From: Opisthorchis felineus
Taxonomy: Eukaryota; Platyhelminthes; Trematoda; Opisthorchiida; Opisthorchiidae
Reading direction: 5' to 3'
DNA: 64,000 nt
Assembly: GCA_004794785.1 (NCBI GenBank)
Contig: SJOL01006595.1
Coordinates: 733,884 to 797,883, forward strand
Shown here: positions 13,785-26,829 of the stretch, one piece after another
How positions within the stretch are numbered: position 1 is the stretch's first letter
Layout of the letters: every line of letters starts with the position of its first letter
The notes under the pieces: generated by a model
What the model was told of the DNA's origin: nothing
The model's input: the letters and a program-made list of their open reading frames with translations, nothing else
Databases searched by the model: none
Program-made: the position numbers and the translations under genes

Positions 13785-14985
13785 TAGTAGGACAAATAAG
13801 TTCTTAGCAGTTGTGAATAATCCAATATTCCCTAGGAACCGACTATGTTAACTGGCAGCTCACGAGCTGTAGGTACGCACCCTTTCTGTGTGCTGGATGC
13901 AGTCGCACAGGTCCGATCAGTAATTTATGTAATTTTGGTATTATAGGTGCGGTTCTCGAGGCTATCAAAATGACGCCGAATTTGTATCTGATCTCCTTTA
14001 TCAGCGTTCTGGGTTGCGTGATCTGGGGATGACCCAGTCTCTTCTTGTTTCACTGAGAGAGATTTAGGTGCAGACAAGCATCATTTGGCTGCTGTGAGTC
14101 GGCAGACTATTCGATTAGGATCGTCTACTGACTCTTGACTTTAACAATCAAAGTTTATCAACAGAAGTTGCTCATGAGAATGCCAGCAAAGCAGATTATA
14201 CCTTTGCCAGTTTAAAGTAAAGATCCGAATCCGCGACGCCTGAGTGTTTAAGGACAACACAATTATTGCACGAAAAAGTGTGGATGAAGTCATGCTGTTC
14301 ACTGGAAACGTCTTTAACCTGTAATCTTATATCGCAGTCGATTCGTCGCTCGCCTGAGTATGGCCCCATTAGTTTCATTTCGGAGTTTTAAAGCGCGTGA
14401 TGGGGTTGCCCAGGCGAGTTCTTCAGAGGACAATGGACCGGACCACAATTCCGAGCAACATGAGGGATAAAGTAGCTGGTAGGATCATCTGAACCACCGT
14501 TAATATGGATATATCGTCTCCCCGCACTTGGCCTACAGCAGATTGTGGGCACTGGTATAATTTGTCCATGATGCTGGAAAAGCTATTTACGTTTTGTCAG
14601 GGTTGAAAGCCAACTATCTCAATTTTGAGGGACAGGATGTCTGTCTGACTGAGGTGGTTCTTGATGGTTTGCCGGTCTGGGAACATCAGGGACATTCCCC
14701 GGCTGAGCTCATGCCAGGACGGATGGTGAATAGTAGATAGTTATTCGAAATTCACAGAGGCTAGCTGAAGTTGCTTGTTCCGGCAATAAGTTAAAAGGTT
14801 TTTCCAACGTGCACAAACTCATTCTGCGGTTTGCTTTCCTATTCGCTGAGACAATCGGAGTTACCTATTCTCAGTGAGTCCTCATCTAATCCTGTGTTTG
14901 CATTAACCGCCTTGTGTAATAGAAGTACGAAGCGAAGAACGAGGGGCATCAAACGAACATCACATAACATCGCCAGCGTGACCAT

Positions 14986-15345
14986 TTGATTATTTTATCT
15001 GTTTTATCCAAGCAGGTCCATCCAAATTCTCGTGACTGCAGTTTTAACAACCTCGCTAGCCGTGTGAGAAAGTTAGTTTCGGAGGGGTTGAGGCATCAAA
15101 ATCCGCGTCTTTCCATTCAATTTATTGGAAGCACGTCTAGGGGGAGGACTCATCAACAAAGGCAACCTGATTTTAAGTATCAGGAGAATATTCCACTGTA
15201 TCGCAATCGACGAACTTGCTCTCCGCTCAAGGCAGACACATCACGGCAAACTAAGCTATTTCAGTGTTATGCTTTAGGATGTTTTCTCTGCCAAAAATGT
15301 GAGCATCGTAATATAATGGCCCCGACATCTTGTATTAGAAATTAA
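14986..15345 (+). mobile_element. Possible gag-like frame of an LTR retrotransposon
   Basis: An open frame of about 119 codons starts at a non-ATG codon. A central segment, LASRVRKLVSEGL, followed by LSIQFIGS, resembles the helical gag segment of gypsy elements (the x-FATRVRKLV-x-x-A and x-x-F-x-x-G-L blocks). The C-terminal end is basic with a Cys/His cluster (CYALGCFLCQKCEHRN) that could be a decayed zinc knuckle, though the spacing does not match CX2CX4HX4C. It has the same orientation as the integrase relic 1.2 kb upstream, but the order (integrase before gag) means they cannot be one simple element. Weak evidence. Confidence 0.3.
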
Positions 15346-15985
15346 AGAATCTTTCTCACGACTTTTTATGGATGGACTAAATTCCACTTAGGTTGACAGC
15401 TTTAGGTCCCTTTCATAACTCATTTGTTATTTAATTCTCCACATGTTCGCCAAAGACTGTGCCACTCTCATAAACCACAACAGCTGAGCTGGATTTCAGG
15501 AAATGAGCAGAAATGCTCAGCGAGGACAAAGAAATGAATGTGACACGCGATCATAAGAAAATGGCGACCAGTCACCGCATCACACGCATTCAAATTCATT
15601 GATGTGGAGCTTGTTAGTTTGATTGTATCCAAATTACTCTGGCTATTCAACCTAGGAATCTAGATGCAGTATTATTGATCCCCATTGGTGGTGCTCATCC
15701 TACGCTTAGCCGGCAATACATTTGGAGCAGGTTAACATATTCAAGATGGGGTCAATGTTTGGTTCCCTACAAAATTTCTGCAAGTTTGCAAATACGCGAA
15801 TATGATCAAGGAGACTTACTATCTGTTAGAACTGAGAGTGTTAGAGCTGATCAGAAAACTAAAGGCTATTTATAGAACAAAGGTCCTGTCACGTAATCAC
15901 TAGTCTTAAACAAAATAAAACTTGCCGACTTACCAGGGTATGTAGGCTCTTCCAGATGCAAGAGAACTTAGTATTACTGAGGATT
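15346..15985. other. No supported gene
   Basis: Short frames only, for example 15675-15875 on plus, which lacks splice signals and matches no family. Nothing further was seen. Confidence 0.45.
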
Positions 15986-15989
15986 TGCA

Positions 15990-16120
15990 TATTACCAATA
16001 GAACTGTATGGCTAATTTACCACCGCAAATGTCAGATGTCCACAGTTCAAATCCCAGTACGGCTGGCAACGTGCTATTTGATGGGCTTTATTGAGTGTGA
16101 AAAGTGACTGCAGTGTTTAT
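15990..16120 (+). repeat. tRNA-derived SINE copy (diverged)
   Basis: GTCAGATGTCC at 16031-16041, followed by a B-box-like AGTTCAAATCCC at 16044-16055, lines up with the element at 26.3 kb, which has GTCAGATGTCC and GGTTCAAAACCC at the same spacing. Similarity continues through the tRNA-unrelated body (GAGTGTGAAAAGTGACTGCAGTG here against GAGTGAAACACGAGCTCAGTG there). The A-box half is badly decayed. Confidence 0.55.
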
Positions 16121-17322
16121 TCTCTTCTATTTGAACTCATCAGACTAACTGTGCTAGAACAGAACCATAATTTTTCAGACTACAGTGGTATGAATGCATA
16201 TTCAATAAACAGGGCAAACAATCACTATGAAATGTTCTGATCAGATAAGAAACGTCTTTGGAATAAAGGGTCTTCTCCGTAGTTTAATTTACCCCTCTAT
16301 AAGAGTGGAAAATAGGTGCAAGTCGGGGGTTTGCAATCAGCGAGTTGTCCTCTGAAAAAGAGAGCTGCTATAAGTGTGCTGCTCTATGTTTTTCACCCCA
16401 ACATCGAGTGTGGACTTTGATGAAAGAAAGCCCCGCTTTACGCAGTATGTTCCCAGGATGATGTTTATATCGTACGCGGGATATGATAACTATTATTGCA
16501 CAAAAAAATTTTGTTGAAGGCCAATGTACAGGAAAAAAGCCGCATGATGATCCTCACTTCATTGTTTTAAGGTAAGAAATGACTTCTCAACCTCCGAAAC
16601 GAAGTAGTTGGGCGAGATTTGCACCCACAGAACGGAATACAGCGTTTTTTGCAAAATACATGGAGTCTAATTACGTTTCCTCTTATGGTAACTTTCACTT
16701 TCCCGGAATTCCAATATGTAACAGAATTCCCGACTACTGCAGAGGTATAGCTTGTTGATCCCAGTTGATATTTATAACTGGTAAAAATTGCAGGGAAGCG
16801 CGTTCACAACGCGCTTTTGATTACTGATGCAAGTACATTGAGCACATTCAGCTACATATATTTTGGTTTTGTAGCATTCTTAAGACAAGTGGGTGGTCTG
16901 TGACTTCTAAGTTTTATTCTACGGCGCTACAATCTGAGTTTCGCTAAAAGCAAAAACTAGATCACTAGTAGATGTGCGCCACTTTATTTCCAAAAATGAA
17001 TTTATGTTTCTGGCTCTTTGCAAAGATCTACCCAAAGCGGAACTTTTGTTTCGCCGAAATTACTATCCCGATGACAAATAAGCGGAACAAGCTTGTGGGC
17101 AGCTGCATATTGTTTTTTTCGTTCTCCTTGCTTCATATCCTGTCATGTGTTCCACATTTTGCCAAGTTTCCTAAGTGCACTTTGGCATAAGGTATATCAG
17201 ATGCGATGAATGGGTACGCCTATGCCGATTACCAAAAACACTCAGATTAGTGAATTCCTAGCTTACTCTTAGAGGTGCTAGTACTAATGCGTGTTTACAT
17301 ATTGCATATACCGTTGCATAGT

Positions 17323-17362
<40 letters not shown>

Positions 17363-18937
17363 TTGCACACAAAATGTACATAAACGCACAGGCTATTGCA
17401 TTTTTGTAAATTTGTGCTTCGGAGACAAATTTTTCAAGGTTTGTAATACTCTGGGGAATTGGTTCCTCAAAATGGTTTTGATTCTTTTATTGCGTTTAAA
17501 CCCATTTTTTCCAGTTCAGAAACGGCTGACTTAGAAATTACGCACCACACCAAACGCCTTTACTAGCTCAGACTGCTACACTCTCGTTTGGCCAAGTATA
17601 CGGAGAAGTACTGCGCTCATATTCCAGTAGGCATCATTGTGTTTATACGAATAACGTTTGCCAATAAATTCTCGTCGTCTTGGTAACAAGAGTTGATAGT
17701 TTGGCTGTCTACCAATACCTTCTGAACTACGTCCTTGGTCCTCATATCCTATGAAAAATTAAGCGAAAATTCGATCCATCACTGTCGTAGCAATTTGCCA
17801 GGAACTGTAGCGAATGCGGCAGAACTCCATGAATTATTCTTCGTATTCTTCCACTTAACCATGGTTTTAACAAATAGATAAAACGGCCAAATCCATATGC
17901 TTCTGCAAATGGCACAGAAACAGGAAGGCGAGGAATATGAAGTGTTAAAAATAACTGAATCCACATATCCAAACGAAAATATTTCAAAATAGGCGCTTCT
18001 CAATTACCCATATCCCATCTCTCAGACGGAATTCATGTAAGTTTGCCAGCGCTCCGTTTTTCTGATTGCTTAGATGTTTCGCAGAAAACAATGTGAAAAG
18101 TTCCTCTGTATTCAGTATTGATTCCGTAAGCGAGAAACACAACACAAAAACATTATCCCTATTAATGGCGATTATAGCCAGCATAGGTGGTATCTCATAT
18201 GTCCTATAATATTCCAGAATATATATCGTAAACCAGTTCGTAATATGGGCCGAAACAGATAGCAAGCACAATATTATCAACTAGAGGAAGGACCTAATTT
18301 TTCCAGCATACCAACCCTGATCATTTTCAGTTTTGAATCAACCGGGAAGTTACCTTGTGCATAAAAATGACTGTTTAAGGTTATTGCACCAATACAAATT
18401 TAAGGAGATAGTACAGCGTGACAGTATATATTATGCACTCCAGTTTATATAGCATAGTAGTTAAATGTGCACAGGGTACCTGGTAAGATATCGGTATCCT
18501 CTAATAACAAACAAAAATGCAACTAGTGCCAAATGACCCTCTCTACCATTCTGTAAAAATTGTTTAACCTCTTGTATAGGATTAGTGTTCTTAGCGCCCG
18601 CTTTACGCTAGCCTCCGTGACTCCTTTCAGTCAGACATTTTACTCTTGGTGTCCCGGAAGGTCGTTTTGCGCGGCTTTCAGGTCTCAGGATTCGCAACTT
18701 TCATCTAATAGCAAACAGTTATAAGAATTTTACCCTAATTCACTACGAGAGAATGACTGCAGTTCACACATTAGCATTTTTAACTTGGTTCTCCAAACCA
18801 ATAAATCAGGGAACATGATGGAAGGGGAGCTGAAGGATTCGTGTTCTGGAGCTGACCTATCAAAGGAAGGGTCTCAATAGCCGTAACTCAGTAAGAAATA
18901 ATACCCCCCGGCTAATTATTTTTGCACTTTTACCTCA
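16121..18937. other. No supported gene; contains an AT microsatellite
   Basis: Frames at 16972-17190 and 17322-17534 (plus) and 17742-18280 (minus) are hydrophobic or low in complexity and have no convincing splice context. The only clear feature is the AT tract at 17.3 kb, which itself creates one of these frames. Confidence 0.45.
17326..17359. repeat. (AT)17 microsatellite
   Basis: A perfect 34-base AT dinucleotide run, preceded by two degenerate GTTGCATA units. It is a likely polymorphic simple repeat. Confidence 0.95.
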
Positions 18938-19039
18938 GGCAAGAAGGTGTTATCTTCAAGAAATACACTCATTTGCAAATCAATTTGGTTTTGCGAGAGA
19001 CTCACCTGGAACCCAGCTGAATCTCTCGTTTGTGATGTT
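18938..19039 (+). repeat. Interspersed repeat, copy 1
   Basis: About 100 bases that align, with roughly 75-80 percent identity by eye, to the reverse complement of 39353-39452. The shared core includes CCTGGAACCCAG, then TGAATC, then TCGTTT and GATGATGTT-like sequence. Translated, it reads LTWNPAESLVCDV, a phrase I remember from many hypothetical proteins predicted in fluke genomes, which are usually translated repeats. Part of a longer unclassified mobile element is the likely identity. Confidence 0.6.
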
Positions 19040-19059
19040 ATCTTGTTGACCCAAAACCA

Positions 19060-22000
19060 ATCGGAGCATTCGGATGCACGTGTCGGACTGACCTCATCAT
19101 GCCCGATGACTATAATTTCACAGGCCTAAATTGTTATCCTTACGGCTTCCACTGGAAATTAAAATTCCTATTTTAAACCGGTTTTTATATTTTTGGATTC
19201 CGACATTTCTGCATTCCTGTACACAACCGCTTAACTATCGCATGCTTAAATAAGTGAAATCGCATTTCTACCTAGCAGCGAGTTTGGCCACTCTGTCCCC
19301 TTCCATGAAATTCCAGCAATGTAACCTCCCGCTAACTGGTATCAGACTGGTATCCTAGAATCATGGTAGTAATTCCATAAGATTGCTGACACCCATTTGC
19401 TTGTTGTTCTATTTAACTATAGAGAGAAGCATATACAGTGTGGATATAAGCAAACGGAAAAGATGACTTAGATTGGAGGTGGTATATCCCATCACATGAA
19501 CCATTACGCGAACCGCGACAATCGTTGCTTAAATTGTATTCTTGGAGGGTAGATGGGTCATCATGAAATTATAATTTCAATTACTCGGCTGCAACTTTTT
19601 AGGGAGCGTTTTCAACTTCGGTCTTTCGTTTTGTGGACTGAATACCGTACTTTGCTCGTCTAAGAATACTTGTCAGTATCGACCATTGTAAGCCTAGTTA
19701 AATAAAGCAAACTCCAACCTGGTTTCAACGAGGCTTGATAAATTAAAGCTAACGTCCAAAAAGTTAGTTGGGGCTGAATGAGAGACATTTTTGCACCACG
19801 CATTGTCATCCTTGAAGATCGTTCACTCCCAGTAGATATTAGCCACTACTTTTCCAAGATTGTCAAATCAGGTGTCTGCGAACTACGTTACCAACTGTTT
19901 GTAAGGTGGTACCTCGGCGGTTGAAAGGACACGTAATTTCAACTACTGCTAAATGAAGGATCAAAAGGTAGCTGGGTATTTGTTTGAAAACAATTAGACA
20001 TTGGTTTGGCAACCCAGCTCATGTGTGATGCACATTTAATGTGATTCCATATCATCCTTCATATGATACACAAACTCATTAATTTCATTGAATCGGAGTA
20101 TGACAATAATTAGTTCTGCGGAGAAATACTTAAAATGCCAATATGCTTCCACAGCTCTACATAATGGGTACGTGGTGAAGCATTGTACTTACAATTTCAT
20201 TTAGATTCTCACACATAATATGAACGCAAGGTACCCGTGCCTGATGGAATGCAACTGGCTAGTTATTGCTTCATCGTCCAAACCCTTGTAAGCTTGAAAG
20301 GAGATTATATTTTGTACTAATAAAACCGATGCTGGAGTTGCTCTATTACTTCAACTGTAAAAATAGCCTGCGGACAGTCAAGCAAATAATCACTGTATCA
20401 ACGCATATTTTGTTAGATGAACCTAAATCACCGGGGCGCTTTGTCGCACAAATTAAGGTAACCATTCCCAATAGGACAATGGTGTTTGGTGGGTGCTAAA
20501 AGTTGTTTCAACATTATAGTATCATTTCAAACAGTAAACAAATGAAGAACGTTTTACAACACAACATTTTGTGTATCAGAAAAGAAGCTGACTATCAGCT
20601 TAACTTGCGACAGGCTCACAACAGCTGTAACAATAAGTGTTTAAACACACTCGTATAAGTGCTTGAACTAAGTCTTAGTACCTTAGGCACAAAAGAAAAT
20701 CTAAAATGACAGAATTAGACGGGAAGTGAAGAGTTTTGCATCTTGGGGCTTTTAGTACACGATGCATGAAAAAACTAACGTGCCTGGTAATGAACAGTTA
20801 CCACTCACCTTCAAATTATTTGGCGGAGACGACTCTTCCCCAACGGGTTTATCAACTCAAGCAAATTAAATAATTTGAAACGCACCTGCTTAAGAGTTAA
20901 CTGTCCTCTGTCAGCCCCACTAAAAAACTCTAGGAGAGTAAAAATAATCGAAGCAAATTTATATGTCGTTGAGTGAGATTTGATAATTAGTGGCTTGAAA
21001 CTTTTCGGCAGACTATGCATCAACTCGAAAAAATGCCTGTATCGGGTTTACATCTAAACTCACGATGTGAATGCCTCCATAGTTCTTTCAGTTGGATGTC
21101 TCAGTTTGGGTAGAACAGGCCAATTTTTATAACACTGGAACTCTTTTATGCATCTTTCTGACATAAAAAAAGGGAGGCATCGTATAGCAGAAACTTTATT
21201 TCCAGCGTTTGACACAATTTCAGAAAAACCCCGGATTTTAAACGTCATATAACACAACAAGGAAGCTTTTATACCGCAAATGTTCCAGCACTTACTGTAC
21301 CTAGATGTTTAAAACACTCTTTATTGACTTAAGGGGTGTGCTTCACCCAAACAACCCGACCTAATTCATTTGAGTCAAAGCTCTCATACTTCAAAGCGGA
21401 ATATAAACGTGTGCGAAAGTCGATAAGAGGGTACATCACGGATGAAAACTTTGAGGTTATTTGTTTGAAACAGAACTCTTGATTTTCATAGATTATCTAC
21501 ACCCGCAATTTCGCCGGAAATGACAAACCACGTTGGAGTTATATTGAGCTGGTACAGTATATTCACACACAAAGATGGTGAAAAGCAGGCCCAAATGCTC
21601 CTAAAATAGGCCGGTGCCAGCGAGACTTCAGTGTTTCCTTGAATGAATTTAGCTGATTTCACTTATTTTATCAACTGTTGAAACTTCAGGGTTGCCGTCA
21701 AACCTTGGATTGAATATCATAGCAAAACATTTGTTCAACTACATCCAAAACCTAGATGCATTATTTCATATCATGCAAGATAGACTTGAATTTTTTCGGT
21801 ACGAATACAGATGCGCACTCTGAATATCGACGGAATCAGTGAGATTTTCTGTGAAATTTTACACAAAAAACTTTATTATTTAGTTTCTAACCCAATGAGT
21901 CATGAAATGCTGTGAGACAGGTTACTGACCCTTCATTTTTTGATTCCAGCAACAGCAGGCATAATAACAGAGAGCTCGGGATCGACCAGAATGCAAATTT

Positions 22001-24245
22001 CAGGTTTTCACTTGTCATGTAAAAGTTTATGTACGTAGGTTAAAACTAGGTTGTACCAGCCAGCTCGTGACGTTCACTAGTACTGAGAACAAAACTGGAT
22101 AGTTGGTGACCATCAGTAAGCTTTCAGGCAGCGGGCCAGAGCTGATTAGCATCTAAAAACTACCGTTCAACAGGACTTCATTTGAGGATAGTAGAGTCTC
22201 CGTTTTTCAGCATTTGGTGCGTATCATCCAGGCAGCTATCAAAATTGTGCATTCTCAAGTTTTTTGACAACAACCTCACGGTCGAAGCTTAATTAAAAAC
22301 ATGCAAAATCATAGTTTGATAAGCAAAGTCTCATTGCGATGCTTTCATTTAGATCAAATACAGATGATTCGTTGTGTGCGTGCAATTCCTTTTTAATTCC
22401 CGAGAACTTACTCGTCAGCAAATTCTCGCAGAAGAAAATCTCGTTTATCTGATTCAGTTAGCCCAACACAGTTCATATATTTGGGGTACGTTCCTTCGAG
22501 TTACAATCAGAAAATCAGTAGCATCCGACGATATGTGCTTCACACTTAGTGACAGTGCCCACCTGCTCTATTCTGTTAATTTGATTCCCATGAGGCTAGG
22601 TTTTTTACCAGATACACAGCCTAACAAGCAACCGAACTCGGAGTATACCGACTGATTCGAGTCAGATAAGTTCATTAGTCTTACACTCGCTTGGGGGCAT
22701 CTCCATGGAGTTAGTCCCTAAAAATGAGTGAACTCAATCAGTGTTTACAAGGATTGGGCGAAGTCATTTTTTGCCTAAACAGACTTTGGCGTGATGACGA
22801 CTGCAAACAGTGTTGTACGAAATTTTAAGTCCGTTGCAGCATGTACATCTACCACGCAATTGAAAGTTATTTTTCAGGCGGTAATGGAGGAAATATTTCA
22901 ATATAAACAAAGGGCAGAGTGGTGCTAAATAATTTGGTAGAAATGGTTTCCCTGTACAAAAACTCCGAATGAAAGAAAGATACCCTCTCTGAAATATATA
23001 TTTAGGACAAACTGTACATTGACAGAAGACGAGAGGACATTTCTTCTCGCTTGTAGCATCCTAGGACCACTGTTACAATTCTACCGTTTCTGTACTGCGG
23101 AATCCGTATTTTCTGACTAACAAGCGGAAATTGATGAATATGTATTAACCCCCTAGGCATGTGATCCGTGTAATATTCCAACCAGAGATGTGAGGTGTAC
23201 TCTTCACCAAGCACCGTCTCAGCAATCAATTAGGTATGGAACAATTAGGAATACCTATACGATTTTTTGATGAAAAAACCTCAAGCGTGAGTTGTTTTGT
23301 AGAGTAGCACGCACTACAGACCATGTCTTTGAGAACACTAGTTAACGCAATAAACCTAACGGTCAGTGAATAAGTTTTTTCTTCTATCACATTCATTTTT
23401 AGTACGACCTAAGTTGCAATCAATACTTCATTGCCGCCTCGCGGTTCAGTGCCTCGTATTAATGCTACTCACTCAACAGAAACTTTACAAAGCATGTGAT
23501 AGGAAACATGGATAATGATCTTTTTTTTATAGATCACAGAATTTTTATTTCCTATTGTTGTAAGACTGTTTCCTAATGTGGTTAATCATGGGCAATCAAA
23601 ACCCAACTTTCGTCTTGAACATGTCAGCACCCAGTACACATATATCTGTCACATTTGTAATGAGTAATAATGACACAATGCCACGAGGTCTGATAATTGG
23701 TTTCTCGGTCATGCGTAACACGATTGAGTTATGCTCCACAAAAAAGCACGTGCGCGCGTCAGTTCATCGTGTAAGTTGTAATGTTTTTGTAATCCTGTGA
23801 GGACAAACACGGTATTTTTTTTCTTTACAAAAGCTTCAACATGTGTCTATCAAATTAACGGCATTATGTGCCTTACAGGTATGTCACTCCCATAGGACTA
23901 ACTTGAGTTTGTCTCCAGTTTTATTGCTGTTCACAATATATAATATTTGGATGTTCATAACAAATGGTCGATCGTCTGATCATATCATCCTCCTAACCTC
24001 GTGGAAATCAGCCAAAGTTAGTGTCCATGATATTCTTTGCAGTGCCGAGAGCTAAGGGCCTGCAAATCAGGGGAAAATTTAACTGAGCCCTGCTAAGTCG
24101 AGGTTGTCATTGTTCCCTGTAAAATGCCAGAGCTTCCGTCCCAGTCAAGTTCACTCAGAATTTTCAGCGCTGACTAATCTCGATTCCAGTGGTCTGACAA
24201 AGCGCATTCGCTATGAATTCAGTACCTTAAACATATGTTGCTCAG
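19060..24245. other. No supported gene
   Basis: Many short frames on both strands but no domain, splice pair or repeat that I can support. The frame at 22374-22655 (93 codons, plus) was compared with the interspersed repeat family and shares only a few words, so it is not called. Confidence 0.45.
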
Positions 24246-24332
24246 GTATATACAGATCTCTCCACTGGGCTATGCAATCGGCCTGAAAATATTTCGTCAG
24301 CATTCAACAAGACTTCGCCAGTAGACGTTTGG
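24246..24332 (+). CDS. Candidate internal exon, function unknown
   Basis: Twenty-nine codons in phase 0 at both ends, between an acceptor ending TTGCTCAG and a donor GTGAGTTTG. The peptide, starting VYTDLSTGLCNRPENISSAF and ending VDVW, is polar with no recognisable motif. It lies 0.5 kb upstream of a membrane-protein-like frame on the same strand. The phases do not match for direct joining to the internal acceptor at 24837, so a link is unproven. Supported by splice sites and open frame only. Confidence 0.25.
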
Positions 24333-24820
24333 GTGAGTTTGTGTTTGAGCACACACACAAATGAATCTTGTAACATAAAGGTTAAAATTTTGTTAGGTTT
24401 TGTGTAGTTGGATAAAGGGACTAAGTCACCACTTCCATTGTGATGAATCTCACATTAACAGGTATTTCATTATATCCAGGGACCTATCACTAACTTGGCA
24501 AACTAGTTAAGAAAGTCCAGAACATTAAACTTCATGATAACTATCTCCTGATTAATCAACCTTAACCGTCTGTCCACTCAGGGTTGGGAAAAGCATGGAT
24601 TATTCGTTAAAAAAGGACTTGTCACTCTAAATTAAGCTAACCAACCCTCTTATGCCGTAAGCCAGCTTACCAAATATTCATGTGAAACAAGTGACCTTGG
24701 CCTGACCGACCAACAACGCCGTTTTTAACCCCGGTTCAGTGACCCAAGTACCCCCTTTCCACGGTACTCCTTAACACCTAACCCGCTTTTATGTAGATAC
24801 TTTAACTCCGTTTTACTACC

Positions 24821-24988
24821 ATGACTGCATTTACCAGTCTAGATTCCTTCGAAAACTGGGTTGCCTTCACTGGTTTGATGTGTATTCTTTCGATTATTAT
24901 GGGTGCAGATTCGGGGCTTGTCACAGGACTTGGATGTTCAGTGATTGCGCTCATGACTGATACACTCCCCGCCCGAAAAGCCCGAGGG
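24821..24988 (+). CDS. Candidate exon of a polytopic membrane transporter
   Basis: Fifty-six codons from an ATG in good context (A at -3) to a possible donor at 24989 (GTATTT), where the frame closes soon after. An alternative internal acceptor, TTACCAG, ends at 24837. The peptide has two apparent membrane segments, FTGLMCILSIIMG and GLVTGLGCSVIAL, followed by a polar, basic turn, TDTLPARKARG. This helix-then-basic-loop layout recalls major facilitator or SLC16 proteins. The GL-x-x-GLG-S sequence also loosely recalls the last helix of SLC26 anion transporters, but the spacing from the preceding Thr is three residues too long for SLC26. No family is assigned. Confidence 0.25.
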
Positions 24989-24989
24989 G

Positions 24990-26315
24990 TATTTGAGAAA
25001 TAAATAAAATGTCTCCTTTTCAGTCACCTGAGGCTATAGAACAATTTGCGCTTGAAAGTATAACCCTATGTTACAAGGAGTCTGAAATGTTCGCTCATTT
25101 TTCCTACATTCAAAGCATGTCAGATGTACATGCTCTACCTTGTATGTCAAGGTATGAATCTGTGTAACAACATTTCCGTCGTAAGGTACCCGGAATCACA
25201 AGATCGACAAGTATGTTTACGGTGATTCTCTTAAATACGCAGTTATGTATAGATGCAGATATGAATTGCTCATGAACTTTGATTGGGGACAAAGCAGGTA
25301 TAAGAATTGGCACGAGTTCAACCGAAATCAAAACCTGAAGAACCTTTACCCAGCGAAAAGTATACGTCATCTATCCACGTGAATGACTATGCTACTTTTG
25401 TTGTCTTTCCTAAAGCAGAGTATTAGTCGCGAAAACCACAGGAACACCCTCCCCGAAAAGAATTCTGATACGCACAGTTTGGGAACAACCTAGCATATTT
25501 TTCTCCCTTTAATGCTATTAACGATGACAAATAACGTGATGACTTATCCATTTTACTCCCTATGGTTATGATTGGTTCAGCCTACGGCAACCACTGGATT
25601 TACTAGTAAGGTTTTTTTCCAAGCAGCAAGAGTCGTGGTCTAATTGTATGAAAATCTATGAACGCGAAACACGTTTGAAAATGAACATCGATTGCACACC
25701 TAATATGGTAACAATACACTGGTTTCTCCACACCACAAATAGAGCGACAGGCCTTGTTGAATTGTGTTTTGCATATGCTTAACAGTCATGAATATCAAAA
25801 AGAAAAATCAGGTTTAAGATTTGCTGGTGCTATTTCCACACAAATAAGCAAACCCACAACCAGTTGTCCTCGTTCGTGAGGTTAGGAAATGCTTTAGTCT
25901 GTCACTGACCGGCACAGAGAAATTTCAAAGCCCGCACACCAGGTAACGGCGGGTGGAATGTGGGCTTAGTTTTTTGGGTCGTTCTCGTCTTATCCGTGGA
26001 TAGTCTCGCATTCTCACATTACTCTCGCTTGAATAGTCATCTTCCTGTCATCGCCGAATCATCCCAGTGAGACCACACCAAAGGTAGGAAGCCCCGGACT
26101 CGAGTTTCCGCAACCACTCACGACTAAAACAAAAAAGTATCCAGTGGGTTTCAAACGTGTGTGGCGTTATCTGACTAAGAAGTCCTGACAGGTCTACCGG
26201 TCGATCAACACAACCAAGGTATGTTAGTGGGTTGTCGTTCGAGGCATCGGGCTTACCACCCACATCAATCAAGCTCGAACATGTTCATCTGCTCAGATGT
26301 GAAAATTCAGATACG
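24990..26315. other. No supported gene
   Basis: Frames such as 25110-25370 (minus) and 26048-26272 (minus) have no motif or splice context I trust. The downstream end leads directly into the SINE at 26.3 kb. Confidence 0.4.
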
Positions 26316-26460
26316 TCCAGGGCGCACTGGTAGAGTAGTGGTAGTACGCTCTTATTGCACGTCAGATGTCCGCGGTTCAAAACCCGACACGACCAAGAAT
26401 GTGCACTACTGTTGAGCTCTAACATGAGTGAAACACGAGCTCAGTGCTTCACGCATCTGG
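26316..26460 (+). repeat. tRNA-derived SINE
   Basis: A Pol III promoter layout is visible: an A-box-like TGGTAGAGTAGTGG at 26328-26341 and a B-box-like GGTTCAAAACC at 26374-26384, spaced as in tRNA genes. No cloverleaf can be closed, because the acceptor-stem ends do not pair, so this is a tRNA-derived SINE rather than a tRNA gene. A second, more decayed copy lies at 15.99-16.12 kb and shares both the head and the following body. The insert sits about 0.4 kb upstream of the gypsy integrase relic. Confidence 0.6.
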
Positions 26461-26829
26461 TGTGGACTTAACAGAATGATTACGCCGGGACAGAAGGACG
26501 ACTATTCAAACAAAAGCGATGTGGGCATGCATTCTACAGATTAAGCAACCAACCACAAATAAATTAATGTCGTAATTGTAAATAGTGGACGTCACGACAG
26601 GACAAGTGAAAGCAGGACCATCAGGCAGAGTGTGAGCAGTGTGTGAGTGTGTGTGGGTAAGTAGGTGCAGTGACACATGCTAGCAATCCAGTGTCGGACG
26701 GCGTGCCTGTGTGCCAAGATTAATGGTGGGTATGGAGGCAGTGACGGAGCAAAATACAAATGCTGCACTGCACATACATCTATGAATTTCGAGATGTGTA
26801 TTCAAATAGTTTTCATGTTTGCGCACTTG

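Noticed and set aside
22374..22655. Possible third copy of the 18.9/39.4 kb interspersed repeat
   Set aside because: Only the word CTCGTTTAT and a few short matches align; the diagnostic TGGAACCCAG core is absent.
24562..24602. Sequence starting AACCTTAACCGTCTGTCC and ending in GCATGG, recalling a flatworm spliced-leader RNA
   Set aside because: Similarity is limited to the first dozen bases and the final GCATG; no donor GT with good context, Sm site or stem-loops follow.
24821..24988. SLC26 anion transporter identity for the membrane-like frame
   Set aside because: The distance between the conserved Thr and the GL motif is three residues too long and no STAS domain or other helix was found; kept only as an unassigned membrane exon.
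26316..26400. Functional tRNA gene
   Set aside because: A and B boxes are present, but the acceptor and other stems do not pair and the same unit recurs with a non-tRNA body, which fits a SINE.
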